A DNA stretch of 27,839 nt from CAYMSF01 sp964542255 (GTDB lineage: Bacteria; Verrucomicrobiota; Lentisphaeria; Victivallales; Victivallaceae), in the NCBI GenBank assembly GCA_964542255.1, contig CAZITV010000019.1:1-27839 (forward strand), in the 5' to 3' direction. Under the pieces are notes generated by a model. That model ran no database searches and had not been told where the DNA came from. It saw nothing but the letters and a program-made list of their open reading frames with translations. Positions 1-6,475 of the stretch are shown here, in pieces (positions within the stretch are counted from its first letter, which is position 1; the number at the start of each line of letters is the position of its first letter). The position numbers and the translations under genes are program-made.

Positions 1-415
1 GGGGAAGTGTGGCAATGAATGGGCGTATTTCATCGGGAACCCGCCGGTAGCAATTTAATTTTTCTTCCTCATCAGTCAAATCTTTTGTCATCTTCGGTGG
101 ATCATCAAAACCCACATGAATTACTTTGGCTTTCGCCGGAAAGAACGGGCAGGTTTCATGGGCGTGACCGCAGACGGTTACAACGTAGTCGAAGTTGATT
201 CCATTCAAGTCGGTCAGCAGTTTTGATTTATGTCCGGAGATATCCACCCCGGCTTCAGCCATTACTTTCACCGCATATGGATTCAGTCCATGCGTTTCAA
301 TTCCGGCTGAATACGCCTCGATGATGTCTCCTTTCAGATGTCGGCACCATCCTTCAGCCATTTGGCTGCGGCAGGAGTTCCCGGTGCAAAGAAATAAAAT
401 TTTCAGCTTTTTCAT
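1..415 (-). CDS. arsC: Arsenate reductase, thioredoxin-coupled (LMW phosphatase fold), partial
   Basis: Reduces arsenate to arsenite in the cytoplasm so that it can be exported, using an intramolecular disulfide cascade recycled by thioredoxin. The visible 138 codons begin MKKLKILFLCTGNSCRSQMA, with the CX5R anion-binding loop of low-molecular-weight phosphatases at C10-R16. Two further cysteines lie at C82 and C89 in VCGHAHETCP, and a DDPP motif carries D105. These are the residue numbers of the C10/C82/C89 triad and D105 described for the Staphylococcus pI258 ArsC. The C-terminus lies beyond the left edge of the window. It follows arsR1 by 13 bp and is probably its operon partner. ArsC of the glutaredoxin type is excluded by the CX5R loop. 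Confidence 0.93.
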   Translation of the reverse strand, partial: MKKLKILFLCTGNSCRSQMAEGWCRHLKGDIIEAYSAGIETHGLNPYAVKVMAEAGVDISGHKSKLLTDLNGINFDYVVTVCGHAHETCPFFPAKAKVIHVGFDDPPKMTKDLTDEEEKLNCYRRVPDEIRPFIATLP

Positions 416-428
416 CTTTCAATCTCTT

Positions 429-803
429 TCATTTATTATTTATGGGACAACACTTAATTCCACGTTGTTTGCGACAAATATCCTCTACCGGCGATGCAAC
501 TATTTCTGCCAGGTCTTTTAAATTCGCCTTATTATCCAAACCTGCTTTCAGCCATGCCAGGAGTAGATTATCTGCAATGCTCAGCCGGTAATATATCCAG
601 CGACCTTCTTTTCTGCTTTGAAGTAACGCAGCATTAACCAAAATAGCAAGATGGCGCGAAGCCGTTGCCCCGGCAATACCCAGAAATTCCGTTATTTGAC
701 ATGCACACAACTCATTATGCTTCAACAATGCGGCAATTATCCTTAGACGATTACCGTCAGCTAAAGCATTCGCAGTCTGCAATAATTTTTCAAAATCAGT
801 CAT
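429..803 (-). CDS. arsR: ArsR-family metalloid-responsive repressor (copy 1)
   Basis: A 124-residue winged-helix repressor of the ArsR/SmtB family that should dissociate from DNA when As(III) or Sb(III) binds. The segment ELCACQITEFLGIAGATASR shows a C33-x-C35 pair at the start of the recognition region, comparable to the ELCVC site of classic ArsR proteins, followed by the helix-turn-helix and the winged segment EGRWIYYRL. The third cysteine of the plasmid R773 site is not present next to the pair, so the third ligand, if any, must come from elsewhere; C113, C121 and C122 in the tail VEDICRKQRGIKCC are candidates. It lies 13 bp upstream of arsC in the same direction. A 24-bp inverted repeat lies 20 bp before its start codon and is very like the one before the second arsR, so autoregulation is likely. 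Confidence 0.93.
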   Translation of the reverse strand: MTDFEKLLQTANALADGNRLRIIAALLKHNELCACQITEFLGIAGATASRHLAILVNAALLQSRKEGRWIYYRLSIADNLLLAWLKAGLDNKANLKDLAEIVASPVEDICRKQRGIKCCPINNK

Positions 804-823
804 TATAAAATTTCCTTATATCT

Positions 824-847
824 ATATTTAGCTATTTAACTAAATAT
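824..847. promoter_or_regulatory. Putative ArsR operator upstream of arsR1
   Basis: A perfect 8-bp inverted repeat, arms ATATTTAG (824-831) and CTAAATAT (840-847), with an 8-bp spacer, lies 20 bp upstream of the arsR1 start codon. The same layout, arm sequence and distance recur before arsR2 (4438-4461). It overlaps the proposed -10 box, which fits repression by steric block. Confidence 0.75.
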
Positions 848-871
848 AATACCAAACAGTATTGATTGCAA
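843..871 (-). promoter_or_regulatory. Sigma70-like promoter for arsR1-arsC
   Basis: On the minus strand a TTGCAA -35 box (871-866) and a TATATT -10 box (848-843) are separated by exactly 17 bp. The -10 box sits inside the operator arm. Predicted by eye only. Confidence 0.5.
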
Positions 872-915
872 ATATATTATTGTTAAAAAATTGTTAAATA
901 TTGCGCCAATAAAAG

Positions 916-1602
916 CTAAAAGTTTAATCCATAAATATGCGTTAAACAATAATAGATTCCGGCAAGAATAAATAGTATTCCTGCGGTGTATCGAAACCAG
1001 AGTTCGAGTTTGGTAAGACAGTTAAATACTTTGCCGAGATATTGACCACCCAATGCAATAAGAAAAGCAAAGAATATTACCGGCATCGCTGTTCCGCAAC
1101 CGTAAATCAGCGGCAGCATAAAATAATCATTGTTGTTCACTGCCAGCGGAATCAGCGCACCAAAAAACAACCCGGCAGACACCGGACAAAATGAAAATGC
1201 GAAAACAATGCCTACCGGAAAAGCAAACCAGACACCACTTTTTTCGGCCTGTTTGTGTATCCTGTGATGCAGCTTATCAAAAGAAAGAGTAGCGCCAATC
1301 ATGCCCAGCAGCACCATTCCAAGCAAAACCAAACATGGTCCAAGTAACTCGTTCAGATATTTTTGCAGGAATCTGGATACTTCACCGCTGGCCAGCAGTC
1401 CGGCAGTTATACATATCCCAAGCAGTACATAAGTAAATGTCCGTCCCATAGTATATAGAAAACCTGCAGATAATAACCCGCGGTAATTGCCGATTTGCCG
1501 TCCGATGAATGATATTGCGACGATATTGGTCGCCAGCGGGCACGGACTGATTGCAGTCAGGATGCCCAACCACAACGCAGATGCCAATATATACCAGCTC
1601 AT
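916..1602 (-). CDS. arsG: ArsG-like membrane protein (DsbD/CcdA superfamily; candidate arsenical efflux permease)
   Basis: A 228-residue polytopic protein with about six hydrophobic segments. It has two single conserved cysteines in Pro-flanked membrane motifs, SPCPLATN (C21) and FSFCPVSAG (C139), matching the paired half-sites of the DsbD/CcdA electron conduit. The family next to ArsF-type proteins is known as ArsG, described as an efflux permease for trivalent aromatic arsenicals in the arsEFG system. Two roles are therefore possible: arsenical export, or passing reductant across the membrane to the exported thioredoxin-fold neighbours. The start codon is preceded by a strong GGAGGAG, and its ATG overlaps the TGA of arsF by 4 bp, so the two are translationally coupled. 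It is the last gene of the arsR2 unit; no clear terminator follows. Confidence 0.8.
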   Translation of the reverse strand: MSWYILASALWLGILTAISPCPLATNIVAISFIGRQIGNYRGLLSAGFLYTMGRTFTYVLLGICITAGLLASGEVSRFLQKYLNELLGPCLVLLGMVLLGMIGATLSFDKLHHRIHKQAEKSGVWFAFPVGIVFAFSFCPVSAGLFFGALIPLAVNNNDYFMLPLIYGCGTAMPVIFFAFLIALGGQYLGKVFNCLTKLELWFRYTAGILFILAGIYYCLTHIYGLNF

Positions 1603-2063
1603 TTTGCTCCTCCGGAGATTAACAGTTTGTCAATTGCGGAACTAATGTAAGCGTTGAATTTATCAGGTTTGTCCAGCAGTTCCCATACTTTGTCCAGGCG
1701 CTCAAAAACAGTTATTTTGCCGTCTTTTGTTCTGGTGACAACGACGCAACTGGAAATTACGTCAAACTGCTTAGCCAACGGTTCGTTCTTCTGGAAATCT
1801 ACTTCAGTAAAGATGATGGAACCGTTGCGCATCTGTTGATTATAATTTGTCTCCAGCAGTTGTCTTGTCATTTTTTCAATAGCATTGCAGGTGACACAGC
1901 GAAAAGACGCGTGCATATAATAGACGATGACAGCTTCCTTTGCCGAACTTGGCGGCGGCGCAGCCTGCGGTCTGGTATCGCAGTGTTTGCCTAGTGCAAA
2001 ACCAATACTGACCAGCACGAAAATCAGTAACAGATTTCTTATTATATTTTTACTTTGCTTCAT
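1599..2063 (-). CDS. arsF: ArsF-like exported thioredoxin-fold protein
   Basis: A 154-residue protein with an N-terminal hydrophobic segment (residues about 9-25, a signal peptide or anchor). A short Pro-rich linker follows, then a thioredoxin-like domain with VYYMHASFRCVTCNAIEKM, that is C56-V-T-C59, and a third cysteine at C106. This architecture matches the family named ArsF, a proposed subunit of nitrophenyl-arsenical reduction with ArsE and ArsG. The sequence itself shows only an exported thiol-redox protein; no flavin site is visible, so the nitroreductase label rests on the family name. It begins 5 bp after the upstream thioredoxin and overlaps arsG by 4 bp, in the middle of the metalloid operon. 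Confidence 0.78.
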   Translation of the reverse strand: MKQSKNIIRNLLLIFVLVSIGFALGKHCDTRPQAAPPPSSAKEAVIVYYMHASFRCVTCNAIEKMTRQLLETNYNQQMRNGSIIFTEVDFQKNEPLAKQFDVISSCVVVTRTKDGKITVFERLDKVWELLDKPDKFNAYISSAIDKLLISGGAK

Positions 2064-2068
2064 TGATA

Positions 2069-2476
2069 TTATTTTTTATCCGAGATTTTTCCGTTTTTAA
2101 CCTTTACAAAATCGTAACCTAGCTCTTTCCACTGTTTTAAGATGTCTTCTTCGGAAATATAGCCGGTATGCCGTGCTAATTCTTTACCGTTGGCATCAAG
2201 AAATATTTGAGTTGGAATACCTTCGATTCCGAACTTCTGCGCCTTGACCGCGTTTTCTTTAATCCAAACATCAATAAATTCTACTACCATAATTCCGTTG
2301 TATTCTTCTGCAAGTTTTTCAAGTATTGGCGCCATCTGTTTACACGGAATACATTTCAAAGATCCTAAATCCAACAGTTTGGGCAATGCCGCGGTATTGG
2401 TTTCTGCAGCATTAACAGTTACCGTGGTTGTCAGCACAACCACGGTAAACAACAGAATCAAATAGCATGCTCTCAT
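2069..2476 (-). CDS. Exported thioredoxin-family protein
   Basis: A 135-residue protein with a signal peptide (MRACYLILLF... ending near VNA/AE at residue 23) and a thioredoxin domain with active site KCIPCKQMAP (C42-C45). The cis-proline segment is GIEGIPTQIFL and the region GYISEEDILKQW is typical of the fold. The ATG at 2476 is chosen because GGGAG lies 5 bp upstream; an in-frame TTG at 2488 has no such site. It should act in the periplasm, where it could be reduced by the DsbD-like ArsG and in turn reduce ArsF or an arsenical substrate. It sits between the small disulfide protein and arsF with gaps of 26 and 5 bp. Confidence 0.88.
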   Translation of the reverse strand: MRACYLILLFTVVVLTTTVTVNAAETNTAALPKLLDLGSLKCIPCKQMAPILEKLAEEYNGIMVVEFIDVWIKENAVKAQKFGIEGIPTQIFLDANGKELARHTGYISEEDILKQWKELGYDFVKVKNGKISDKK

Positions 2477-2502
2477 GTCATCTCCCAACGTATTGGCTAA
2501 AA

Positions 2503-2736
2503 TCAGTGTTCCAGCATAATTTTAATTTCCTCGACCGGCGGTGTTTTGCCAACAATTTTCACTTTGCCATCAACGACCAGTGCTGGAGTCATCATTACAC
2601 CAAATTTCATAATCTGCACGATATCGGTTACTTTTTCCAGTTCATAACTAATGCCAAGCTCTTTGGCCGCGGTTTCGGTGTTTTCTGCCAGTTTATTACA
2701 TTTAGCGCATCCGGTACCGAGAATTTGAATTTTCAT
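2503..2736 (-). CDS. Small redox-active disulfide protein 2 (MTH895/TM0996-type thioredoxin)
   Basis: A 77-residue cytoplasmic glutaredoxin-like protein beginning MKIQILGTGCAKCNKLAENT, with C10-A-K-C13 at the N-terminus, and the MTPALVVDGKVKIVGKTPP region typical of the family. Its length matches the usual 75-80 residues. AGGA lies upstream of two tandem ATG codons (2739 and 2736); 2736 gives the family-typical start and an 8-bp spacing. Homologues are common in arsenic-permease operons, where they are thought to supply thiols. Here it follows the ferredoxin by 20 bp and precedes the exported thioredoxin. It may correspond to the ArsE position of arsEFG operons, but I cannot confirm that. Confidence 0.86.
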   Translation of the reverse strand: MKIQILGTGCAKCNKLAENTETAAKELGISYELEKVTDIVQIMKFGVMMTPALVVDGKVKIVGKTPPVEEIKIMLEH

Positions 2737-2756
2737 CATTGTGTTCCTTTTTTTAT

Positions 2757-2981
2757 TTACCAGCTCATTTTGCCTTTGCCGTTGCACGGTTGAATAATTT
2801 CGCCGACGGCGTCGTAAAGGCAAGCTGGTTTACATTTTAAGCATCCGCGGCACTGATAGAAATCAATCCACGGTTTTTCTTGTGGTTTTTCCCTGATGAA
2901 CGCGTTGTGCCGGCATATTTTTTCAGCTTCACAGGTCGTACAGTTTACACATTTTTCCGGATTTATGATTGCTCTTTTCAT
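2757..2981 (-). CDS. Two-cluster 4Fe-4S ferredoxin-type protein
   Basis: A 74-residue protein with two four-cysteine sets. The first is C11-x2-C14-x2-C17-x5-C23 and the second is C44-x2-C47-x2-C50-x3-C54. A ninth cysteine lies at C66 in the tail. The spacing fits two [4Fe-4S] clusters of a small low-potential electron carrier, although the first set departs from the classical x3-Cys-Pro ending. No signal peptide is present, so it is cytosolic. It lies between the permease (24 bp upstream) and the small disulfide protein (20 bp downstream), all in one direction. This suggests that reducing power from ferredoxin metabolism is delivered to the metalloid pathway, which is inference from context. 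Confidence 0.85.
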   Translation of the reverse strand: MKRAIINPEKCVNCTTCEAEKICRHNAFIREKPQEKPWIDFYQCRGCLKCKPACLYDAVGEIIQPCNGKGKMSW

Positions 2982-3005
2982 AACTGATTTATATCCTATT
3001 TTTGA

Positions 3006-4061
3006 TTAAAATCCGATATACGGCATTATCAGATTAAAGAGTATGCCTACTAGCAGAATGCCTGCTGCCACCACACCAAAAAAAATCAATACAAGCTGCA
3101 GTTTAAGCACTTTGCGCAAAATAACCGCCTCCGGCAGCGAAAGCCCAATTACCGACATCATAAATGCAAGCACCGTGCCCAGCGCCGCGCCTTTTTCCAA
3201 TAAGGCTTGAACAATAGGAATAATTCCGGCGGCATTGGAATACATCGGCACACCAAGCAGCACCGCCAGCGGCACCGACCACCAGGCGCTGCGCCCCATG
3301 ATTGATGCCATAAAATCTTGCGGCACATAACCATGAATTCCCGCGCCAACGGCAATACCTGCAACGACATAAGGCCAAACCTTCTTGACAATATCGGCTA
3401 CGGCTTCACGTCCAAAACAAACCCGGTCCCCCCAAGTCATTGTAGAATCTTCAAAAGCGGTATTCATTTCAGTGCTATAAACCCACGGTTCAACATAACG
3501 TTCCAAGCGCATCCGTCCGATGACCCATCCCGCGAAAACCGCGATAAACAGTCCGGTAGCAAGGTATAATCCGGCAACTTTCCAGCCAAAAAGACCAAAG
3601 AGCAATACCAGTGCCACTTCATTAATCATCGGCGCTGAAATCAAAAATGAGAATGTCACTCCCAGCGGAATTCCAGCAGTGACGAAACCGATAAATAGCG
3701 GCACCGCAGAACAAGAACAAAATGGGGTTACTATCCCTAAATGAGCAGCCAGCACATTCCCGGCAAATTCACTCCGTCCTGCAAGAATTTTTTTGGTGCG
3801 TTCAGGCGAAAAAAATGAGCGGATTATTCCGACCACGAAAACCACGCCAACCAGCAGCAGCATTACTTTAGGGGTCTCAAAAAGGAAAAATTCGATAGCC
3901 AAACTGAACTTATGTTCCGGTGGCAGGCATAATAGCGAATAAGTAATCCATTTGGCTAATAATGCCAAATTCCAGTATAACAACGTCATTGCGGCTAACG
4001 CTAATACTGCGTATAGCCATTTAGAATATTTATATTCCCGTATCTTACAATTATCAATCAT
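3006..4061 (-). CDS. DUF318/ArsP-type permease (candidate organoarsenical or metal efflux)
   Basis: A 351-residue inner-membrane permease with several transmembrane segments. The diagnostic motif is VTPFCSCSAVPLFIGF, with C115 and C117, followed by SFLISAPMINEVALVLLFGL; a second copy-like region is VLLGVPMYSNAAGIIPIVQA. This is the PF03773 permease family, which includes ArsP, an exporter of trivalent methyl and aromatic arsenicals, and some uncharacterised metal exporters. The start at 4061 is preferred over an in-frame ATG at 4076 because GGGGA lies just upstream. It is the first structural gene after arsR2 (49 bp), so its expression is probably the main target of that repressor. The substrate is inferred from neighbours. 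Confidence 0.87.
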   Translation of the reverse strand: MIDNCKIREYKYSKWLYAVLALAAMTLLYWNLALLAKWITYSLLCLPPEHKFSLAIEFFLFETPKVMLLLVGVVFVVGIIRSFFSPERTKKILAGRSEFAGNVLAAHLGIVTPFCSCSAVPLFIGFVTAGIPLGVTFSFLISAPMINEVALVLLFGLFGWKVAGLYLATGLFIAVFAGWVIGRMRLERYVEPWVYSTEMNTAFEDSTMTWGDRVCFGREAVADIVKKVWPYVVAGIAVGAGIHGYVPQDFMASIMGRSAWWSVPLAVLLGVPMYSNAAGIIPIVQALLEKGAALGTVLAFMMSVIGLSLPEAVILRKVLKLQLVLIFFGVVAAGILLVGILFNLIMPYIGF

Positions 4062-4110
4062 AATATCCCCATACATTATCCATTTTAACCAAATATTATT
4101 TTATAATACC

Positions 4111-4416
4111 TTATCTTTTACAGCTGCCTGTTAAAATTACCGTTTCAATACAATCCATAAAACGCAAAATACACGGCACTTTAAGCGTATAATAGACCTG
4201 CTGCCCGCGTTTATCGTCGTGAACTATACCCGCCTGCTTCAGCAACCGCAAATGTTTGGAAATGGTGGAAAAATCACCTCCAGCCAACTTTACCAGTTCA
4301 CAAACGCAACGCTCGCCCTTGGTCAATTCTTCAACAATCAGCAGACGGGTGGGATGCCCCAGTGCCTTAAATACCGCCGCCTTCGCTTCAATTATTCCAT
4401 GTTCCGTTGAATTCAT
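4111..4416 (-). CDS. arsR: ArsR-family metalloid-responsive repressor (copy 2)
   Basis: A 101-residue winged-helix protein beginning MNSTEHGIIEAKAAVFKALG. It has the metal-site pair C37-V-C39 in ERCVCELVK, the helix SKHLRLLKQAGIV and the wing DKRGQQVYYTL. Three extra cysteines near the C-terminus (C82, C89, C99) could complete an As(III) site. A longer reading from 4470 is possible, but it would place the 24-bp inverted repeat inside the coding region. Starting at 4416 puts that repeat 21 bp upstream, exactly as for arsR1, and leaves GGTG as a weak ribosome site. It heads the permease-ferredoxin-thioredoxin-arsF-arsG unit and is divergent from purD. Confidence 0.92.
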   Translation of the reverse strand: MNSTEHGIIEAKAAVFKALGHPTRLLIVEELTKGERCVCELVKLAGGDFSTISKHLRLLKQAGIVHDDKRGQQVYYTLKVPCILRFMDCIETVILTGSCKR

Positions 4417-4434
4417 CTTATCACCAATTTTAAT

Positions 4435-4464
4435 ATTATATTTGGTAATATAGCCAAATAATAA
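4435..4464 (-). promoter_or_regulatory. Sigma70-like promoter for the arsR2 operon
   Basis: On the minus strand a perfect TATAAT (4440-4435) overlaps the operator edge. A weaker TTATTA -35 (4464-4459) lies 18 bp upstream. The overlap with the inverted repeat fits repression. Confidence 0.5.
4438..4461. promoter_or_regulatory. Putative ArsR operator upstream of arsR2
   Basis: Arms ATATTTGG (4438-4445) and CCAAATAA (4454-4461) form an inverted repeat (7 of 8 pairs) with an 8-bp spacer, 21 bp before the start. It matches the operator of arsR1 in arm sequence, spacer length and distance. A single half-site, AATATTTGG on the minus strand (4097-4089), also occurs just before the permease gene. Confidence 0.75.
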
Positions 4465-4546
4465 CAACAAGCAAATTTAATGTGGGCTAAATTTAAATTA
4501 TTTTCAAAAGATTTTTTTTTGATGCGGACTTAGCAAATTGCGAATT

Positions 4547-4568
4547 GCGGAGTAAATTTATACTCTGC
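4547..4568 (+). other. Short inverted repeat before purD
   Basis: GCGGAGTA and TACTCTGC can pair over 8 positions (one G-U) around the 6-base loop AATTTA. It lies about 40 bp before the purD start in the gap between the divergent arsR2 and purD. It has no U-tract, so it is not a terminator; it may be a leader hairpin or a protein site, or be chance. Confidence 0.3.
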
Positions 4569-4606
4569 AGAACAAATATAAACAGCAATTGATTTTGGAA
4601 GCATCT

Positions 4607-5890
4607 ATGAAAATATTAGTTATTGGCAACGGCGGCAGAGAACATGTTCTTTGCTGGAAACTGCGGCAAAGCCCAAACGTTGAGAAAGTCTTTTGCGCAC
4701 CCGGCAATGCCGGTATCGCTAACGAAGCTGAATGCGTAAACATTGGCGTATCAGAACAGGACAAACTGGTTAAGTTTGCCACTGACAATAAAATTGATTT
4801 CACGGTTGTCGGACCAGAAGCTCCGCTCTGTGATGGCATTGTAAATCAGTTTCAAGCCAATGGTCTGAAAATCTTTGGCCCGGACAAGCGCGCGGCGCAA
4901 TTAGAAGGCAGTAAGAGTTTTGCCAAAGATTTTATGCTTAAATATGATATCCCGACTGCCGCTGCCGGCGCTTTTGACAATGCGGATGCAGCGATTGACT
5001 TCACTGCCGGACAATTTGCTGGCGGAGCGGCGGGAATAGTGATAAAGGCAGACGGACTGGCCGCTGGCAAAGGAGTTTTGGTTACAGAAAGTAAAACTTC
5101 TGCCGTTGATTTTATCCGGGCGTGTTTTGACGGCGGTTTTGGCAGTGCCGGCAACCGTGTTTTGATTGAGGAATGCCTCTATGGTGAAGAGGTTTCAATT
5201 TTGGCATTGACTGATGGTAAAACCATTCTGCCGCTGGCCACGTCTCAAGATCATAAACGCGCCTATGATGGCGATGCAGGTCCCAATACTGGAGGAATGG
5301 GAGCATATTCCCCTGCCCCGGTAGTCACTGCCCCAATTATGGCAACAATCAAGGCTAAAATTCTAGATAATTTTCTACGCGGAATTCAACAGGAGAAATT
5401 TAATTTCCGCGGATTAATTTTTGTTGGCGTAATGGTAACCGCAGCGGGGCCCAAAGTATTGGAATTTAATGTGCGTTTTGGCGACCCGGAAGTCCAGGCG
5501 GTTTTGCGCCGTCTGGATAGTGATTTGCTCGATGCAATGCTAAAAACGGTTGACGGCAGACTCAATGAAGCCAAATTATTATGGTCGGACGACCCGGCGG
5601 TTTGCGTAGTGATGGCCTCGGGCGGTTATCCTGAAAACTACAGCAAAGGCTATGAGATTACCGGCCTCGAGGAAGCTGCCGCGACCGGAGCAATTGTTTT
5701 TCATGCCGGCACCGCTTTAAACGGCAATAAAATTGTTAACAACGGCGGCCGGGTGCTTGGCGTAACTGCGCGCGGACAAACGGTTAGCGCTGCTATCGCA
5801 TCAGCGTATCAGGCGGTTGACAAAATTCACTGGCAGGAATGTTTTAGCCGGCGCGATATTGGTTACCGTGCAATTGCCCGCGAAAAATAA
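4607..5890 (+). CDS. purD: Phosphoribosylamine-glycine ligase (GAR synthetase)
   Basis: Catalyses the ATP-dependent joining of phosphoribosylamine and glycine, the second step of purine synthesis, in the cytoplasm. The 427-residue product has the full family length. Visible motifs are the N-terminal GNGGREH (8-13 region) and GPEAPL (69-74), and the ATP-grasp elements EGSKSFAKDFM (100-110), KADGLAAGKGV (147-157), and DGDAGPNTGGMGAYSP (221-236). The metal-binding LEFNVRFGDPEVQ lies at 285-297. The ATG at 4607 is used because GGAAG lies 5 bp upstream and the protein then begins MKILVIGNGG, as in the family; an in-frame TTG at 4589 is not supported. No other purine gene is nearby, so it is a stand-alone gene beside the metalloid block. 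Confidence 0.97.
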   Translation: MKILVIGNGGREHVLCWKLRQSPNVEKVFCAPGNAGIANEAECVNIGVSEQDKLVKFATDNKIDFTVVGPEAPLCDGIVNQFQANGLKIFGPDKRAAQLEGSKSFAKDFMLKYDIPTAAAGAFDNADAAIDFTAGQFAGGAAGIVIKADGLAAGKGVLVTESKTSAVDFIRACFDGGFGSAGNRVLIEECLYGEEVSILALTDGKTILPLATSQDHKRAYDGDAGPNTGGMGAYSPAPVVTAPIMATIKAKILDNFLRGIQQEKFNFRGLIFVGVMVTAAGPKVLEFNVRFGDPEVQAVLRRLDSDLLDAMLKTVDGRLNEAKLLWSDDPAVCVVMASGGYPENYSKGYEITGLEEAAATGAIVFHAGTALNGNKIVNNGGRVLGVTARGQTVSAAIASAYQAVDKIHWQECFSRRDIGYRAIAREK

Positions 5891-5914
5891 TATTTAGATA
5901 GGAGACTTTTCTAT

Positions 5915-5943
5915 TTGATATTGCGAGTAGTTAAGAGTATGAT
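5915..5943 (+). promoter_or_regulatory. Sigma70-like promoter before the 6024 lipoprotein gene
   Basis: TTGATA (5915-5920) and TATGAT (5938-5943) are separated by exactly 17 bp in an AT-rich gap. They would give a leader of about 75 bases before the start at 6024. Confidence 0.5.
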
Positions 5944-6023
5944 ATATTCAGGTTAATGTTTCAAGAGTTTAAAATAAACTATTGAGCGGTAAAGATTCTT
6001 TAAAATATAGGAGTTTATGACAG

Positions 6024-6422
6024 ATGGGCAAATTATTATTTATGACGGCTGGACTAGTTGCGGCAACGGTAATCTTAAGTGGCTGCTCCCATGTACAAAC
6101 AACTGAAAAATTTAACGGTTTAGAGCTTACTGCCGTGCCGAAAGCAAAAACAGTGACTCACATCAATTCACAGATGTACGGCATATATTTATTCAATTGC
6201 GTGCCGATGTTTTGCGGCAGTTCTGCCGGAGTCGGCAAAACCTCAGTGTTTAAGGACACAGTTAGCGTTGACAATACGATGATGATGATGACCATGGCCG
6301 CGCGGAATGCCGGCTGCAACCGCGTTACCGACGTAAGTTCAAGGGTTGATTCAAATTGGATTCCATTTGGCTTGGTTCTCTGGAAACGTGAAGTGCAAGT
6401 TTCCGGCAACGGCATCAAGTAA
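6024..6422 (+). CDS. Small lipoprotein of unknown function
   Basis: A 132-residue protein with a lipoprotein signal peptide, MGKLLFMTAGLVAATVILSGC, whose lipobox LSGC places the lipidated cysteine at C21. The mature part has no recognised motif. It contains a run of methionines (DNTMMMMTMAARNAG) and a C-terminal hydrophobic stretch SNWIPFGLVLWKREVQVSG that resembles the beta-rich endings of small outer-membrane lipoproteins. AGGAG lies 10 bp before the ATG; a closer ATG at 6017 opens only a 28-codon frame that does not encode the signal peptide. It is followed after 53 bp by the MlaA-hydrolase gene in the same direction, so a shared role at the outer membrane is possible but unproven. Confidence 0.75.
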   Translation: MGKLLFMTAGLVAATVILSGCSHVQTTEKFNGLELTAVPKAKTVTHINSQMYGIYLFNCVPMFCGSSAGVGKTSVFKDTVSVDNTMMMMTMAARNAGCNRVTDVSSRVDSNWIPFGLVLWKREVQVSGNGIK

Positions 6423-6475
6423 ATATTTGACTTAGTGCCGTACTGCTTGCCAGCTTACGGCGAATCGGATAAAGC

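Noticed and set aside
2740..2823. Arg-rich N-terminal extension of the small disulfide protein
   Set aside because: It overlaps the ferredoxin gene and is absent from the family; AGGA before the tandem ATG supports the short form.
4417..4470. N-terminal extension of arsR2 (18 residues)
   Set aside because: It would place the operator and -10 box inside the gene and has no ribosome site; homologous layout at arsR1 supports the shorter start.
6437..6461. Hairpin GCCGTA...TACGGC before the MlaA-hydrolase gene
   Set aside because: Stem of only 6 bp with a 13-base loop and no T-run; not convincing as a terminator or attenuator.
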